A DNA stretch of 64,000 bases, from the NCBI RefSeq assembly GCF_963665355.1, contig NZ_OY762229.1, positions 4,712,001 to 4,776,000 of the forward strand, in the 5' to 3' direction. This document shows positions 52,560-60,855 of this stretch, piece by piece. Position numbers and translations under genes: made by a program. The stretch comes from an uncultured Desulfobacter sp. (lineage in GTDB: Bacteria > Desulfobacterota > Desulfobacteria > Desulfobacterales > Desulfobacteraceae). The notes beneath the pieces are model-generated. The model was given only the letters and a program-made list of their open reading frames with translations. It did not search any database and had not been told where the DNA came from. Positions within the stretch are counted from its first letter, which is position 1; every line of letters begins with the position of its first letter.

Positions 52560-53609
52560 TTATACAATATCAAGGAATCCGTTGATATACGGCCCTTTAA
52601 CCATTCCGATCACCCTTGCGGGAATGCCTTTTTTTTCCATGATATCCACACATTGCACAGCCTGATCCCGGGCCATAAAAAGCAAAAGCCCGCCGGATGT
52701 CTGGGGGTCGAACATTAAATCACTTCGCACCCGATCCGTTCCTTGTGCCACATGGATATGCGGGGCAAAAAAGGTTCTGTTTTTATGGGCACCGGCCGGC
52801 AGAAGGCCCATGGCGGCAAACTCCAACACCCCGTCCAGTAAGTCTATTTTTTCCGTATAAATTTCAATGCGCACCCCCGCACCTTTGGCCGCTTCGATCA
52901 GGTGCCCTCCCAGCCCAAAGCCTGTAACATCGGTACACGCATGGACATTAAAATTCATAGCGATCAGGGCGGCATTTTTGTTCAAGGTGGACATGGTGAT
53001 TACGGCCTGTTTAACCTGATCTTGGGATACAAGCCCGCCTTTAAGGGCCGTGGATATAACACCGGTTCCAATGGGTTTGGTCAGAATGACGGCATCTCCC
53101 TGCCTTGCCCGGCTATTGGCCCAGACCCGGTCCGGATGCACGATGCCGGTTACGGAAAGTCCGTACTTGATTTCAGGATCATCTACGGAATGCCCCCCCA
53201 CAAGGGTTGCGCCAGACTCTTTGATCTTATCAAGTCCTCCTTCAAGGATACGGGGCAGAATTCCGGCTTCAAGGTCACATGAAGGAAAGCACACAATATT
53301 CATGACTGTAATGGGTGTGCCCCCCATGGCGTAGACATCGGACAGTGAGTTGGCTGCAGCAATCTGGCCGAAATCATAGGGATCATCAGCCACAGGTGTT
53401 AAAAAATCAAGGGTTTGCACAATGGCGGTCTGATCGGACAAACGGAACACACCTGCATCATCCGGGTGTTCAAGCCCGATGATCAGATCCGGATGAGAAG
53501 GCACTTTGAGTTTTGACACGATTTTATCCAGGGCCCCTGGATCCAGTTTAGCAGCTCAACCGGCTGCTTTTACTGTACGGGTCAGAAAAACCTGTTCCTG
53601 TTTATCCAT
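52560..53609 (-). CDS. selD: Selenide, water dikinase SelD with in-frame UGA (predicted selenocysteine 18)
   Basis: 349 residues if the UGA at 53556-53558 is read as selenocysteine. SelD makes selenophosphate from selenide and ATP. ATG 53609 overlaps the pgeF stop by 8 bp. Codons 1-17 read MDKQEQVFLTRTVKAAG, then UGA, then AAKLDPGALDKIVSK: this matches the SelD N-terminus where E. coli has the catalytic Cys17 and a Lys three residues on. Downstream: GLEHPDDAGVF, TLDFLTPVADDPYDFGQIAA, NSLSDVYAMGG, GGHSVDDPE, TDVTGFGLGGH and FDPQTSGGLL, all family motifs. Without UGA readthrough no good start exists, since active-site residues would be lost. Confidence 0.93.
53526..53558 (-). promoter_or_regulatory. 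Candidate bacterial SECIS of selD
   Basis: After the UGA (53556-53558) come 13 nt and then ATCCAGG-GGC-CCTGGAT (53542-53526), a perfect 7-bp stem with a 3-nt loop containing G. The apical loop starts 20 nt after the UGA, within the spacing described for bacterial SECIS elements (about 16-37 nt). Confidence 0.65.
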
Positions 53610-54402
53610 CATTCCTATCCCTATATTTCAGTGCAATCACTGCGGCAAAGCGTCCGGTGGTCTTGTTAGCTCTGAAAGAGTAAAACAGATCTGTTCGGCA
53701 CCGGGTGCAAACCCCCATGGTTTCAATATGCTTATCCAACACATCGTTGGCCCTAAGCTGGTCCCTGGAAATCTGCCAGAAATCAAAATAGGGACGATCC
53801 CTGTCTTTATATTGCCACAAGGTGTTGGGAATTTCCTGCTCATAATTAATAAATTGGGCGCAACAGGGGCCAAGAGAGGGTGAAATACCTGCCCTGATGG
53901 TTTCAGGAGAACACCCAAACTCACGGATCATGGTGTTAATACAGCGCCCTATAATATCTGCCACACTACCCCGCCACCCGGCATGGACATTGGCGATCAC
54001 CTCTTTTTGAGGGTCGTACAGCACCACGGCCTGGCAATCTGCCACCTGGATCACAAGCCCCATATCTTTAAGGTTTGTAACAGCACCATCTGCCTTAATG
54101 ATTTTAGAAGGTGCGCCCCCCTGACCGTTAAAGACAGCATCAACCGCATCTTGTTCTGATTTTATCACCGCAATGTCTGTGCCGTGCACCTGATTTAAAA
54201 ATATTGCCCGGGGCACCCCCAGGGACGACAGCATAGAGAGTCGGTTCCGGGCTACAATATCAGGGTCATCTCCAGTACTCAATCCCACATTCAGTCCTGA
54301 AAAGGGACCGGTACTGTACCCGCCGGCCCTTGAAAAGACACCATGAACCAGACCAGGAAAGGTGTTCATATGACCAAATGTCAACGGGTCAGGCACCGCC
54401 AT
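53602..54402 (-). CDS. pgeF: Purine nucleoside phosphorylase/peptidoglycan-editing factor (PgeF/YfiH, laccase-domain)
   Basis: 266 aa from ATG 54402; a TTG at 54417 would add five residues. Seen: VFSRAGGYSTGPFSGLNVG, FLNQVHGTDI, the metal-site segments VADCQAVVLYD and VHAGWRGSVADI, then SPSLGPCCAQF and CTRCRTDLFYSFRAN. This is the multi-copper-oxidase-named Cu-oxidase_4/DUF152 family; members act as peptidoglycan-editing factors or purine nucleoside phosphorylases. It overlaps hldE(C) upstream by 14 bp and selD downstream by 8 bp. Confidence 0.9.
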   Translation of the reverse strand: MAVPDPLTFGHMNTFPGLVHGVFSRAGGYSTGPFSGLNVGLSTGDDPDIVARNRLSMLSSLGVPRAIFLNQVHGTDIAVIKSEQDAVDAVFNGQGGAPSKIIKADGAVTNLKDMGLVIQVADCQAVVLYDPQKEVIANVHAGWRGSVADIIGRCINTMIREFGCSPETIRAGISPSLGPCCAQFINYEQEIPNTLWQYKDRDRPYFDFWQISRDQLRANDVLDKHIETMGVCTRCRTDLFYSFRANKTTGRFAAVIALKYRDRNDG

Positions 54403-54877
54403 AAAATCTTTGCCCAATACGCTCTATTATTTTTGATGTGGAGATATCTTCTTCAAAATCCACGCGCTCCACACGACCGCCACAATCTTTGACAAACCTG
54501 GCCCCAATGATTTTATCCTCGGGCCAGTCCGCCCCCTTGACCAGGACATCGGGAACAATACACCGGATCAAAATTTCAGGATCAGGAGCGTCAAACAGCA
54601 CCACATGATCCACACAAGCCAGAGCGGCCACAACCCGGGCCCGCTGCTCCTGGCAGATCACCGGCCGAAGTTCGCCTTTGATCTGCCGTATGGAGACATC
54701 GGAGTTCAGACCCAGGACCAGTATATCTCCGAATGATTTTGCTTTTTCGAGGTAAGCCACATGACCGGCATGGAGTATGTCAAAACAACCGTTGGTAAAC
54801 ACAACGGTCCGTCCATGGATTTTATATTCTCGAAACAGACGGCACATCTCATCCAGTGTAACGACCTTATTGTCCAT
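54389..54877 (-). CDS. rfaE2: Heptose-1-phosphate adenylyltransferase (RfaE2 / HldE C-terminal domain)
   Basis: 162 aa. AAGGATG 6 nt before ATG 54877. Nucleotidyltransferase fold: VVFTNGCFDILHAGHVAYLE (HxGH as HAGH), LVLGLNSDVSIRQIKG and EEDISTSKIIERI (the STSKII motif). It transfers AMP to D-glycero-beta-D-manno-heptose 1-phosphate for LPS inner core synthesis. Here it is a separate protein without the kinase domain that is fused in E. coli HldE. Confidence 0.92.
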   Translation of the reverse strand: MDNKVVTLDEMCRLFREYKIHGRTVVFTNGCFDILHAGHVAYLEKAKSFGDILVLGLNSDVSIRQIKGELRPVICQEQRARVVAALACVDHVVLFDAPDPEILIRCIVPDVLVKGADWPEDKIIGARFVKDCGGRVERVDFEEDISTSKIIERIGQRFYGGA

Positions 54878-54916
54878 CTTAGCATCCTTAATTGTGTTTT
54901 CTGGATCATATGCCCT

Positions 54917-56263
54917 TTAATGCCTGATCATATCAGCGATCTGAAACGCCACCTCCAGACTTTGTTCAGCATTCAGCCGCGGGTCACATGTGGTATCATA
55001 TCGACTGTGAAGCTCTTCACTGACAATATTTCTGGCTCCGCCTACACATTCGGTGACGTTTTTACCGGTCATTTCAAGGTGAACGCCTCCCGGAATTGTT
55101 CCCTCGGCCCAGCTGATTTCAAAGAACCGGGTGATCTCTTTTAAGATATCATTGAAATTCCGGGTTTTATGCCCCGATTCCGAGGTATAGGTATTGGCAT
55201 GCATGGGGTCGCAGTTCCATACAATATTCCACCCCTCATTTTTAATTCCCCGAAGCAACGGTCCCAGCTTTTTTTCAATGTTATTACAACCCATCCGGGT
55301 GATCAGGGTCAATCTACCGGGTTCATTTTCCGGATTAAGAACTTCAATAAGTTTCTTAATATCATCAACATCATGATCCGGACCGATTTTAACCCCTATT
55401 GGATTGAGCACCCCCCTTAGGAATTCAACATGGGCGCCGTCTACCTGTCGGGTTCGTTCGCCAATCCAAAGCATATGTGCCGAGCAGTCATACCAGTCCC
55501 CTGTGGTGGAATCAATCCGGGTCAATGCCTCTTCATAAGGCAGTAAAAGGGCTTCGTGGGAGGTAAAAATCTGGGTCTGGTTAAGCTGGGAAATATCTGT
55601 GGGAACCCCGATTGTATTCATGAACTTGATGGCCTGGTCAATCTGTTTGGCCAGACGGTCATAGGATAGCCCCATGGGCGATTGGGCCACAAATTCCTGG
55701 TTCCAGGCCTGAACCCTGTGCAAAGCTGCGTATCCACCCCGGGTAAATGCCCGCAAAAGGTTCAGAGTGGAGGCCGCAAGATAATAGCCCTTAAGCATGA
55801 ATTTAGGATTCGGAGTTCTCGCATTGATGGAAAATTCGCTTTTGTTTACCATATCCCCACGATAGGAGGGAAGCTCAACGCCATCTACAATTTCAGTATC
55901 TGACGAACGGGGTTTGGCAAACTGTCCGGCAATCCGTCCCACTTTTATGGCTGGTTTTCCACCGGCATAGGTCATAACAACGGCCATCTGCAGCAATACC
56001 TTCATGGTTTCCCTGATGGTTGGTGCCGTGACTTCGGAAAAATCCTCTGAACAATCACCGCCCTGGAGCAGAAAGGCCTCGCCTTTTGAGGCTTTGGCCA
56101 GCATCTCTTTTAATGTTCGGATTTCCCCTGCAAAAACCAGCGGCGGCAGCAACGCCAAATCCTGGGTAACTTTTTCCAACGCATTTTGATCCGGCCAGTT
56201 CGGTTGCTGAAGGGCCGTATAATTTTTCCAGCTTGATTTGGTCCATTCATTTTGACTTGTCAT
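54917..56263 (-). CDS. 3-deoxy-7-phosphoheptulonate (DAHP) synthase, class II
   Basis: 448 aa. First step of the shikimate pathway: phosphoenolpyruvate plus erythrose 4-phosphate. Seen: SSWKNYTALQQPNWPD at the N-terminus, FLLQGGDCSEDF, GRIAGQFAKPRS, LPSYRGDMVN, HMLWIGERTRQ, GVKIGPDHD, LITRMGCNNI, WNCDPMHANT and GGVHLEMTGKNVTECVGG, the plant/mycobacterial-type (AroAII) motifs. The class I enzyme is unrelated in sequence. 39 bp upstream of hldE(C), so possibly the head of a four-gene operon ending with selD. Confidence 0.95.
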   Translation of the reverse strand: MTSQNEWTKSSWKNYTALQQPNWPDQNALEKVTQDLALLPPLVFAGEIRTLKEMLAKASKGEAFLLQGGDCSEDFSEVTAPTIRETMKVLLQMAVVMTYAGGKPAIKVGRIAGQFAKPRSSDTEIVDGVELPSYRGDMVNKSEFSINARTPNPKFMLKGYYLAASTLNLLRAFTRGGYAALHRVQAWNQEFVAQSPMGLSYDRLAKQIDQAIKFMNTIGVPTDISQLNQTQIFTSHEALLLPYEEALTRIDSTTGDWYDCSAHMLWIGERTRQVDGAHVEFLRGVLNPIGVKIGPDHDVDDIKKLIEVLNPENEPGRLTLITRMGCNNIEKKLGPLLRGIKNEGWNIVWNCDPMHANTYTSESGHKTRNFNDILKEITRFFEISWAEGTIPGGVHLEMTGKNVTECVGGARNIVSEELHSRYDTTCDPRLNAEQSLEVAFQIADMIRH

Positions 56264-56322
56264 GTTTTGAATCGCCTTGCCCTTTTTATTAAGTTTTTTG
56301 TAGTACCAGTTTGAAAGTAATA

Positions 56323-56361
56323 GAAAAAACGGGCTGCTGACTCTATTATCAGCAGCCCGTT
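56323..56361 (-). terminator. Rho-independent terminator of the porin gene
   Basis: AACGGGCTGCTGA and TCAGCAGCCCGTT form a 13-bp perfect stem; on the minus strand the stem is followed by TTTTCTATT. Located 39 bp after the porin stop. Confidence 0.9.
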
Positions 56362-56399
56362 AAATTCAGGCAGTTTTATGTAACAAAATCAGGTTTTAA

Positions 56400-57413
56400 C
56401 TAGAAAGCAATTTCCCAGCCGGCACCAAAGTACAGTCTTTCGTTTTGTCCAGAATCCATATCATCAATCATGCCGACTTCAGGAGTGATGGTCACCCCAG
56501 GTGCGACTGTAATGGGTGCCTGGATATAATAAGACTGACCTTCATCTTCACCATCACCAATTTCCTCTTTAATATACCCATAACCGGCTTCAACAGCAAA
56601 CATTTCGGTGATAGTAAATTTTGCTCCAGCGGTGAACCCGATGCTGTCACAATCATCAGCAAGAGTTCCTACGCCTTGATAATTGGATGATGTAACTACG
56701 CCTAAAACGGCAACGTTCTGACCGTACATAAAAGTTCCAAAGACATTCACAGGGCCGAAATTCAGGCTGGCGCCGGCACCAATGCCATAACTATCGATAT
56801 TTTCGTCATTCACACCAGCTTCAAAAGTTGCGTAACCACCAGCGAGTGTCACCTCACCCATATCAAACCCCAGGGTATAGCCAAGATGAATCGCGGGAAC
56901 AACAACCTGAACATCTCCATAAGTTGCTTCATACTCATCTGTTGCCGGTGATAAGATAGCAATCTTGAAACCGCCAAAAGTCAGCATAATTTCAGGGCTT
57001 TCGTCAACATAAAAATCGCCGAATCCCCAAAGAGCGAGATCTTCAGCGTCGCCAGCAGCAAACTGGTTTGAATAATATATATTAATAGGAGTTTCAGCCT
57101 GACCAACCAACAAGGAGCCGGCACCAAAGTTCCATTCGCCATAAAGGACCTCAATACCTGCTGTGCCACCAGCACCATCAGCATCATACTCAAAACCGGC
57201 TGACAGTTCATCAGAAACCTTTACTTCAGCACCAATACAGGCATCCTGATAAAGACCTTCAACATACTGAAGATCGCCATCCTCACCGTCAATTACGTCA
57301 TCTTGTTGCCAAACCGTAGTAACCCGGGCTGTCCCGTAAAAATTCCATTCAGCAGCATATGCAGAACCCGACATAAGGGCAAGAGCCGCAAGTGCCACAA
57401 TTAATTTTTTCAT
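56400..57413 (-). CDS. Outer-membrane porin-like beta-barrel
   Basis: 337 aa. AAGGAG precedes ATG 57413. Signal peptide MKKLIVALAALALMSGSAYA, then a mature protein made of alternating beta-strands: EWNFYGTARVTTVWQQ at the start, repeated YG/FG/GAG patterns, acidic loops (DGEDGDLQY, GEDEGQSYY) and a C-terminal YFGAGWEIAF ending in Phe, the BAM signal. The size and pattern fit a general or anion/cation porin of Gram-negative Desulfobacterota. The acidic loops suggest a preference for cations, as inference. Monocistronic, with a hairpin in its leader. Confidence 0.85.
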   Translation of the reverse strand: MKKLIVALAALALMSGSAYAAEWNFYGTARVTTVWQQDDVIDGEDGDLQYVEGLYQDACIGAEVKVSDELSAGFEYDADGAGGTAGIEVLYGEWNFGAGSLLVGQAETPINIYYSNQFAAGDAEDLALWGFGDFYVDESPEIMLTFGGFKIAILSPATDEYEATYGDVQVVVPAIHLGYTLGFDMGEVTLAGGYATFEAGVNDENIDSYGIGAGASLNFGPVNVFGTFMYGQNVAVLGVVTSSNYQGVGTLADDCDSIGFTAGAKFTITEMFAVEAGYGYIKEEIGDGEDEGQSYYIQAPITVAPGVTITPEVGMIDDMDSGQNERLYFGAGWEIAF

Positions 57414-57460
57414 CTTTATTCTCCTTTTAAACTTTTTTTACTGCCTGAAATATATGGAAC

Positions 57461-57488
57461 CCAGCCCTCCTTTTAAAGGCTGGGAACC
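57461..57488 (-). promoter_or_regulatory. Leader hairpin upstream of the porin gene
   Basis: CCCAGCC and GGCTGGG (7-bp stem) about 50-75 nt before the porin start, with GGAGGG in the right arm on the minus strand. It could shape the 5' UTR. A TTGACA at about 57533 on the minus strand is a candidate -35; the -10 is weak. Confidence 0.35.
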
Positions 57489-57646
57489 AAATTGAGTTTC
57501 TACTTAATGCGGTTTTTAAAATTTTGTCAATTCTTTTTTCAGAAACACAGCAGAGGATGTTTGACGCCATGGCTTGACAAAACGATCTAAACCAGCTTAT
57601 TTGCTCTGCTATATCTCAAACAAAAAAACAGGTAGAACATAATCTT

Positions 57647-58522
57647 ATGAATTTACACCACTGGTGGCTGGCCATTCGGCCCAAAACCCTTCCGGCAGCA
57701 GCCTGCCCGGTTGTTGTCGGCGCAGCCTGCGCTTTTATAGATCACAGATTTTCAGTACTGATGTTTGCCGCGGCACTTTCAGGTGCTTTATTGATTCAGA
57801 TCTCCGTAAACCTGGCCAATGATTATTTTGATTTTAAACACAACATTGATACCCCGGACCGTAAAGGCCCCAAGCGTATGACCCAGAGTGGCCTGATACC
57901 CCCGGAAACCGTTCGAAACGCATTTATTCTGACCATGCTGGTGGCTCTGGGTTTAGGCATTTTTCTTATTTTCAAGGGCGGTATTGTCATCTTTTATATT
58001 GTAGCGGCATCCCTTCTTGGGGTTTTGTGCTACAGCGCAGGCCCCTTTCCCATTGCCTCCAACGGCCTGGGCGAGGCCTTTGTATTTATATTTTTCGGTC
58101 CTGTGGCTGTTCTGGGAACATATTATCTCATGGCCGAATGCGTGACTTGGACTGCCATTACCGCATCAGTTCCCGTTGGATTTTTGGTCACAGCCATTAT
58201 TGTGGTCAATAATCTGCGGGATATGAAAACAGATGCCAGGGCGGGCAAGCGTACCCTTGCTGTCATCCTGGGTCCCTGGCGTACCAAGGTGGAATTTGTA
58301 TTTTTAATCCTTTTCTCATTTTTAATTCCCTGCCTGATGTTCGCCTCGGGCCGCTGGTCCTGGACTATTCTGCTACCCCTGGCCGTATTCTGGAAATCCT
58401 ACCCCATTTTTGACACCATTTTTAAAGAAGACGGAGAAATTCTTAACCAGGCCCTTGCAGACACTGCAAAGCTTGCGCTTATGTTCAGCGCTCTTTTTGC
58501 CATCGGCATCATGCTTGGATAA
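57647..58522 (+). CDS. menA: 1,4-dihydroxy-2-naphthoate polyprenyltransferase (MenA)
   Basis: 291 aa, about eight membrane helices. Attaches the isoprenoid chain in menaquinone synthesis. Seen: WWLAIRPKTLPAAACPVVVG at the N-terminus, NLANDYFDFKHNIDTPDR with NDxxD (first Asp-rich prenyl diphosphate site), GPKRMTQSGLIPPE, and NNLRDMKTDARAGKRTLAV (second site). Menaquinone is the electron carrier used by DsrM, DsrP and CydA in this window. No other men genes nearby. Confidence 0.93.
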   Translation: MNLHHWWLAIRPKTLPAAACPVVVGAACAFIDHRFSVLMFAAALSGALLIQISVNLANDYFDFKHNIDTPDRKGPKRMTQSGLIPPETVRNAFILTMLVALGLGIFLIFKGGIVIFYIVAASLLGVLCYSAGPFPIASNGLGEAFVFIFFGPVAVLGTYYLMAECVTWTAITASVPVGFLVTAIIVVNNLRDMKTDARAGKRTLAVILGPWRTKVEFVFLILFSFLIPCLMFASGRWSWTILLPLAVFWKSYPIFDTIFKEDGEILNQALADTAKLALMFSALFAIGIMLG

Positions 58523-58565
58523 CAACCTGTATTCATACCTTATGAATCTGGAACTTGCTTAACCG

Positions 58566-58594
58566 TTGAAATCTTTCCGGCATAAGTGTAGAAA
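58566..58594 (+). promoter_or_regulatory. Candidate promoter of the BrxD-like/helicase operon
   Basis: TTGAAA at 58566-58571, 17-nt spacer, TAGAAA at 58589-58594, 40 nt before the first ATG. Moderate matches only. Confidence 0.35.
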
Positions 58595-58634
58595 ACAAAA
58601 TCAATTATAAAACTTAAAACAAACGAGGAGTCAA

Positions 58635-59471
58635 ATGCCGGAAACCAATCAATTTCTTGGGGATGTTCAAGAGGATTTAAAGCAGATCGTCCAGCCCTTT
58701 CAGCGGGATCTGAACCAGAATCAGAAAAAAGCCGATTTGATAAAACAATGCATCCGATGTGCGGAAAAAGATGACTTTCTCCAACTGGATGAACTGCTCA
58801 AAAGCAAACTGGCCAAAGATATTTGCGAGGATAAGGCCCTGGAAGGGTGCGTCCCGTTATTTGAAACCCTGGGTGCCTATGCCGATGAAAAGGTGGAGCA
58901 GTACCGCATGGATCTCATCGAAGACCTGACCCGGCAATGCCGGGATGCCGGCCTTGAAATTCAGATTGATTTTCCCAGATTCACGGTTTTAAAAGGCATC
59001 ACCGGGGAGATTGATTTTACCAGCCGCTCCACAAAGATTAATAAAAAGGTGCTCAAATCCATTGATCCCCGGCGGATCATGGCCATGGTGGTCCGGCTGA
59101 AAAAGCAATTGTACGATACGCCCTTTGATCCTAGGGCATTCATTGATGCCCTGGGCAAGGTATACCTGGAACTTATTGAAAAAGAAAATCTGCCGCCCGG
59201 CCGGCCCGTTCCCATGCAGCAATTTTACCTGGCCTATGTGATCTCCCTGCAGTCCAAAACTTTTTTTATGGACATGGACAAGGGAAAATTCAAAGGCTAC
59301 AGTCTGGACCAGTTTTCCGTGGACCTGTGGCGGTATTACCAGGCGTGTCTCGGCGGCACGTCGGATGGCTACGAACTTCAGCTCACCCCGGGGCGAAACA
59401 AGGCCTTGTGGCTCCTGGACACCCAGGGGGAACTGCGCCAGATCACTGCCATCTCTTTTCATAAACCGTAA
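58635..59471 (+). CDS. Unknown first gene of the BrxD-like ATPase/helicase operon, 278 aa
   Basis: GAGGAG at 58625-58630 precedes ATG 58635. No family recognised. The first ~110 residues are helical and charged (LKQIVQPFQRDLNQNQKKAD, KVEQYRMDLIEDLTRQC). Then a beta segment FPRFTVLKGITGEIDFTSRS, a helix DPRRIMAMVVRLKKQLYD, and a C-terminal part with YSLDQFSVDLWRYYQACLGG and ALWLLDTQGELRQITAISF. No signal peptide, membrane helix, Walker or nuclease motif. 12 bp before the first ATPase gene, so co-transcribed. It may be the specificity or adaptor subunit of the system. Confidence 0.7.
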   Translation: MPETNQFLGDVQEDLKQIVQPFQRDLNQNQKKADLIKQCIRCAEKDDFLQLDELLKSKLAKDICEDKALEGCVPLFETLGAYADEKVEQYRMDLIEDLTRQCRDAGLEIQIDFPRFTVLKGITGEIDFTSRSTKINKKVLKSIDPRRIMAMVVRLKKQLYDTPFDPRAFIDALGKVYLELIEKENLPPGRPVPMQQFYLAYVISLQSKTFFMDMDKGKFKGYSLDQFSVDLWRYYQACLGGTSDGYELQLTPGRNKALWLLDTQGELRQITAISFHKP

Positions 59472-59483
59472 GGAGCTCTGGTC

Positions 59484-60797
59484 ATGATATCATTGGAAGC
59501 CCTCAAAGAACTCGAACCCTTTCAGGCAAGATCCATCATCGAAGAGCTGCGCAAAGGCAGTGTGCCTGTGGAATATGTGCCGGTATTTACCGTGGGCCGG
59601 CAGAAATGGCTCTCCTATATTGAGGACGATCTCGTAAACTACATTGCCCAGGGCGGGGCCAAGGTCAGATTTATCAGCGGGGATTACGGAGACGGTAAAA
59701 CCCATTTCATGTCCGTAGTCCGGCACCTGGCCATGGAAAAAGAATTTGCCGTCTCCTTTGTGGTCCTGACCCGGGATGTGCCCATCCACAAATTTGAAAC
59801 CGTTTACCAGTCCATTGTCCGGCAGCTCCAGGGCAATTTTGACGGTTTGGGCATCCGGAATCTGCTGACCGCCTGGCTGAACTCTCTTTCTCCGGAATTC
59901 CAGGGCGTCGAAGCTAAAACCGCCATAGAAAAATGTTCAGCCCTGGGCGAAGAACTCAGGGATATCCCGGAGATGGATATCAACTTTGCCAATGCACTGG
60001 CCGCTTTGGTGAACAACCGGTTTGCTCCCATGGAAGAGGCGGAGGATGAACAGAACCGGAAGGCGGGCCGGGAAGTCCTCATGCTCTGGTTTGAAGGCGG
60101 CAAGGTCACAAAACGGGAACTCAAACCCTTCCAGGTTTACGAATACCTGACCAAGGCCAATGCCCGGCAGATGATGAATTCCCTGATCCTGTTTCTGCGG
60201 CAGGTCGGACACCAGGGCTTAATCCTGCTCATGGACGAAATGGAGACAGTGGTGGCCATGAGCGCCTCGGTGCGCAATGCCGCTTACGAAAATGTCCGCC
60301 TCTTCATCGACAACAGCGAGACCGCCCAACACCTTCATATTTTCTTTTCCATCATCCCGGATGTCCTGGTATCGGAAAAAGGATTTAAATCCTACGACGC
60401 CCTGTGGAGCCGGGTGCGGTCCATCGGGGCATCGACGGGAAACGCCGGTCGGCTCAACTATCGGGGCGTCCTTGTGGACATTCACCAGACGCCGCTTCAA
60501 ACCGAGGAACTGGTGGACCTGGGCCGGTGCCTGCTCTCCTTGCACGGCATCGCTTATCGCTGGTCCCCCCAGGAGTTGGTCACGGACAAGGTCATAGAGG
60601 ATATCTGCGCCAACCAGAAAAAGATGGGTGTCATCAGCGAAGTACGGCTTTTCATCAAGCAGCTCATCGGAGTCCTGGACCTGGCCGAACAGGGCCAGTC
60701 TCCCCAGGAGTTGGACCTGGCCCGGCAGATGGTCGAGACCCGCAAAGAGATGGAAGCAGAAAAGATGAAACAGATGGAGCCCTCCTGGGATTCTTAA
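59484..60797 (+). CDS. BrxD-like (DUF2791/PF10923) P-loop ATPase, first copy
   Basis: 437 aa. AAGGAG at 59470-59475 before ATG 59484. Seen: ARSIIEELRKGSVPVEYVPV at the N-terminus (typical entry of BREX BrxC/BrxD ATP-binding proteins), Walker A ISGDYGDGKTHFMS near residue 65, Walker B LILLMDEMETVVAMS near 245, a sensor-like FFSIIPDVLVSEKG, and a helical C-terminal domain with KMGVISEVRLFIKQLIGVLD. In BREX loci BrxD accompanies the helicase BrxHI. No methyltransferase PglX or phosphatase PglZ is present in the window. The protein likely loads or controls the helicase. Confidence 0.85.
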   Translation: MISLEALKELEPFQARSIIEELRKGSVPVEYVPVFTVGRQKWLSYIEDDLVNYIAQGGAKVRFISGDYGDGKTHFMSVVRHLAMEKEFAVSFVVLTRDVPIHKFETVYQSIVRQLQGNFDGLGIRNLLTAWLNSLSPEFQGVEAKTAIEKCSALGEELRDIPEMDINFANALAALVNNRFAPMEEAEDEQNRKAGREVLMLWFEGGKVTKRELKPFQVYEYLTKANARQMMNSLILFLRQVGHQGLILLMDEMETVVAMSASVRNAAYENVRLFIDNSETAQHLHIFFSIIPDVLVSEKGFKSYDALWSRVRSIGASTGNAGRLNYRGVLVDIHQTPLQTEELVDLGRCLLSLHGIAYRWSPQELVTDKVIEDICANQKKMGVISEVRLFIKQLIGVLDLAEQGQSPQELDLARQMVETRKEMEAEKMKQMEPSWDS

Positions 60798-60855
60798 ATC
60801 AGGATTCTTGAATCGGACCTCTTACAATCAGGGCTCCTAAACCGGAGTTGACTTC

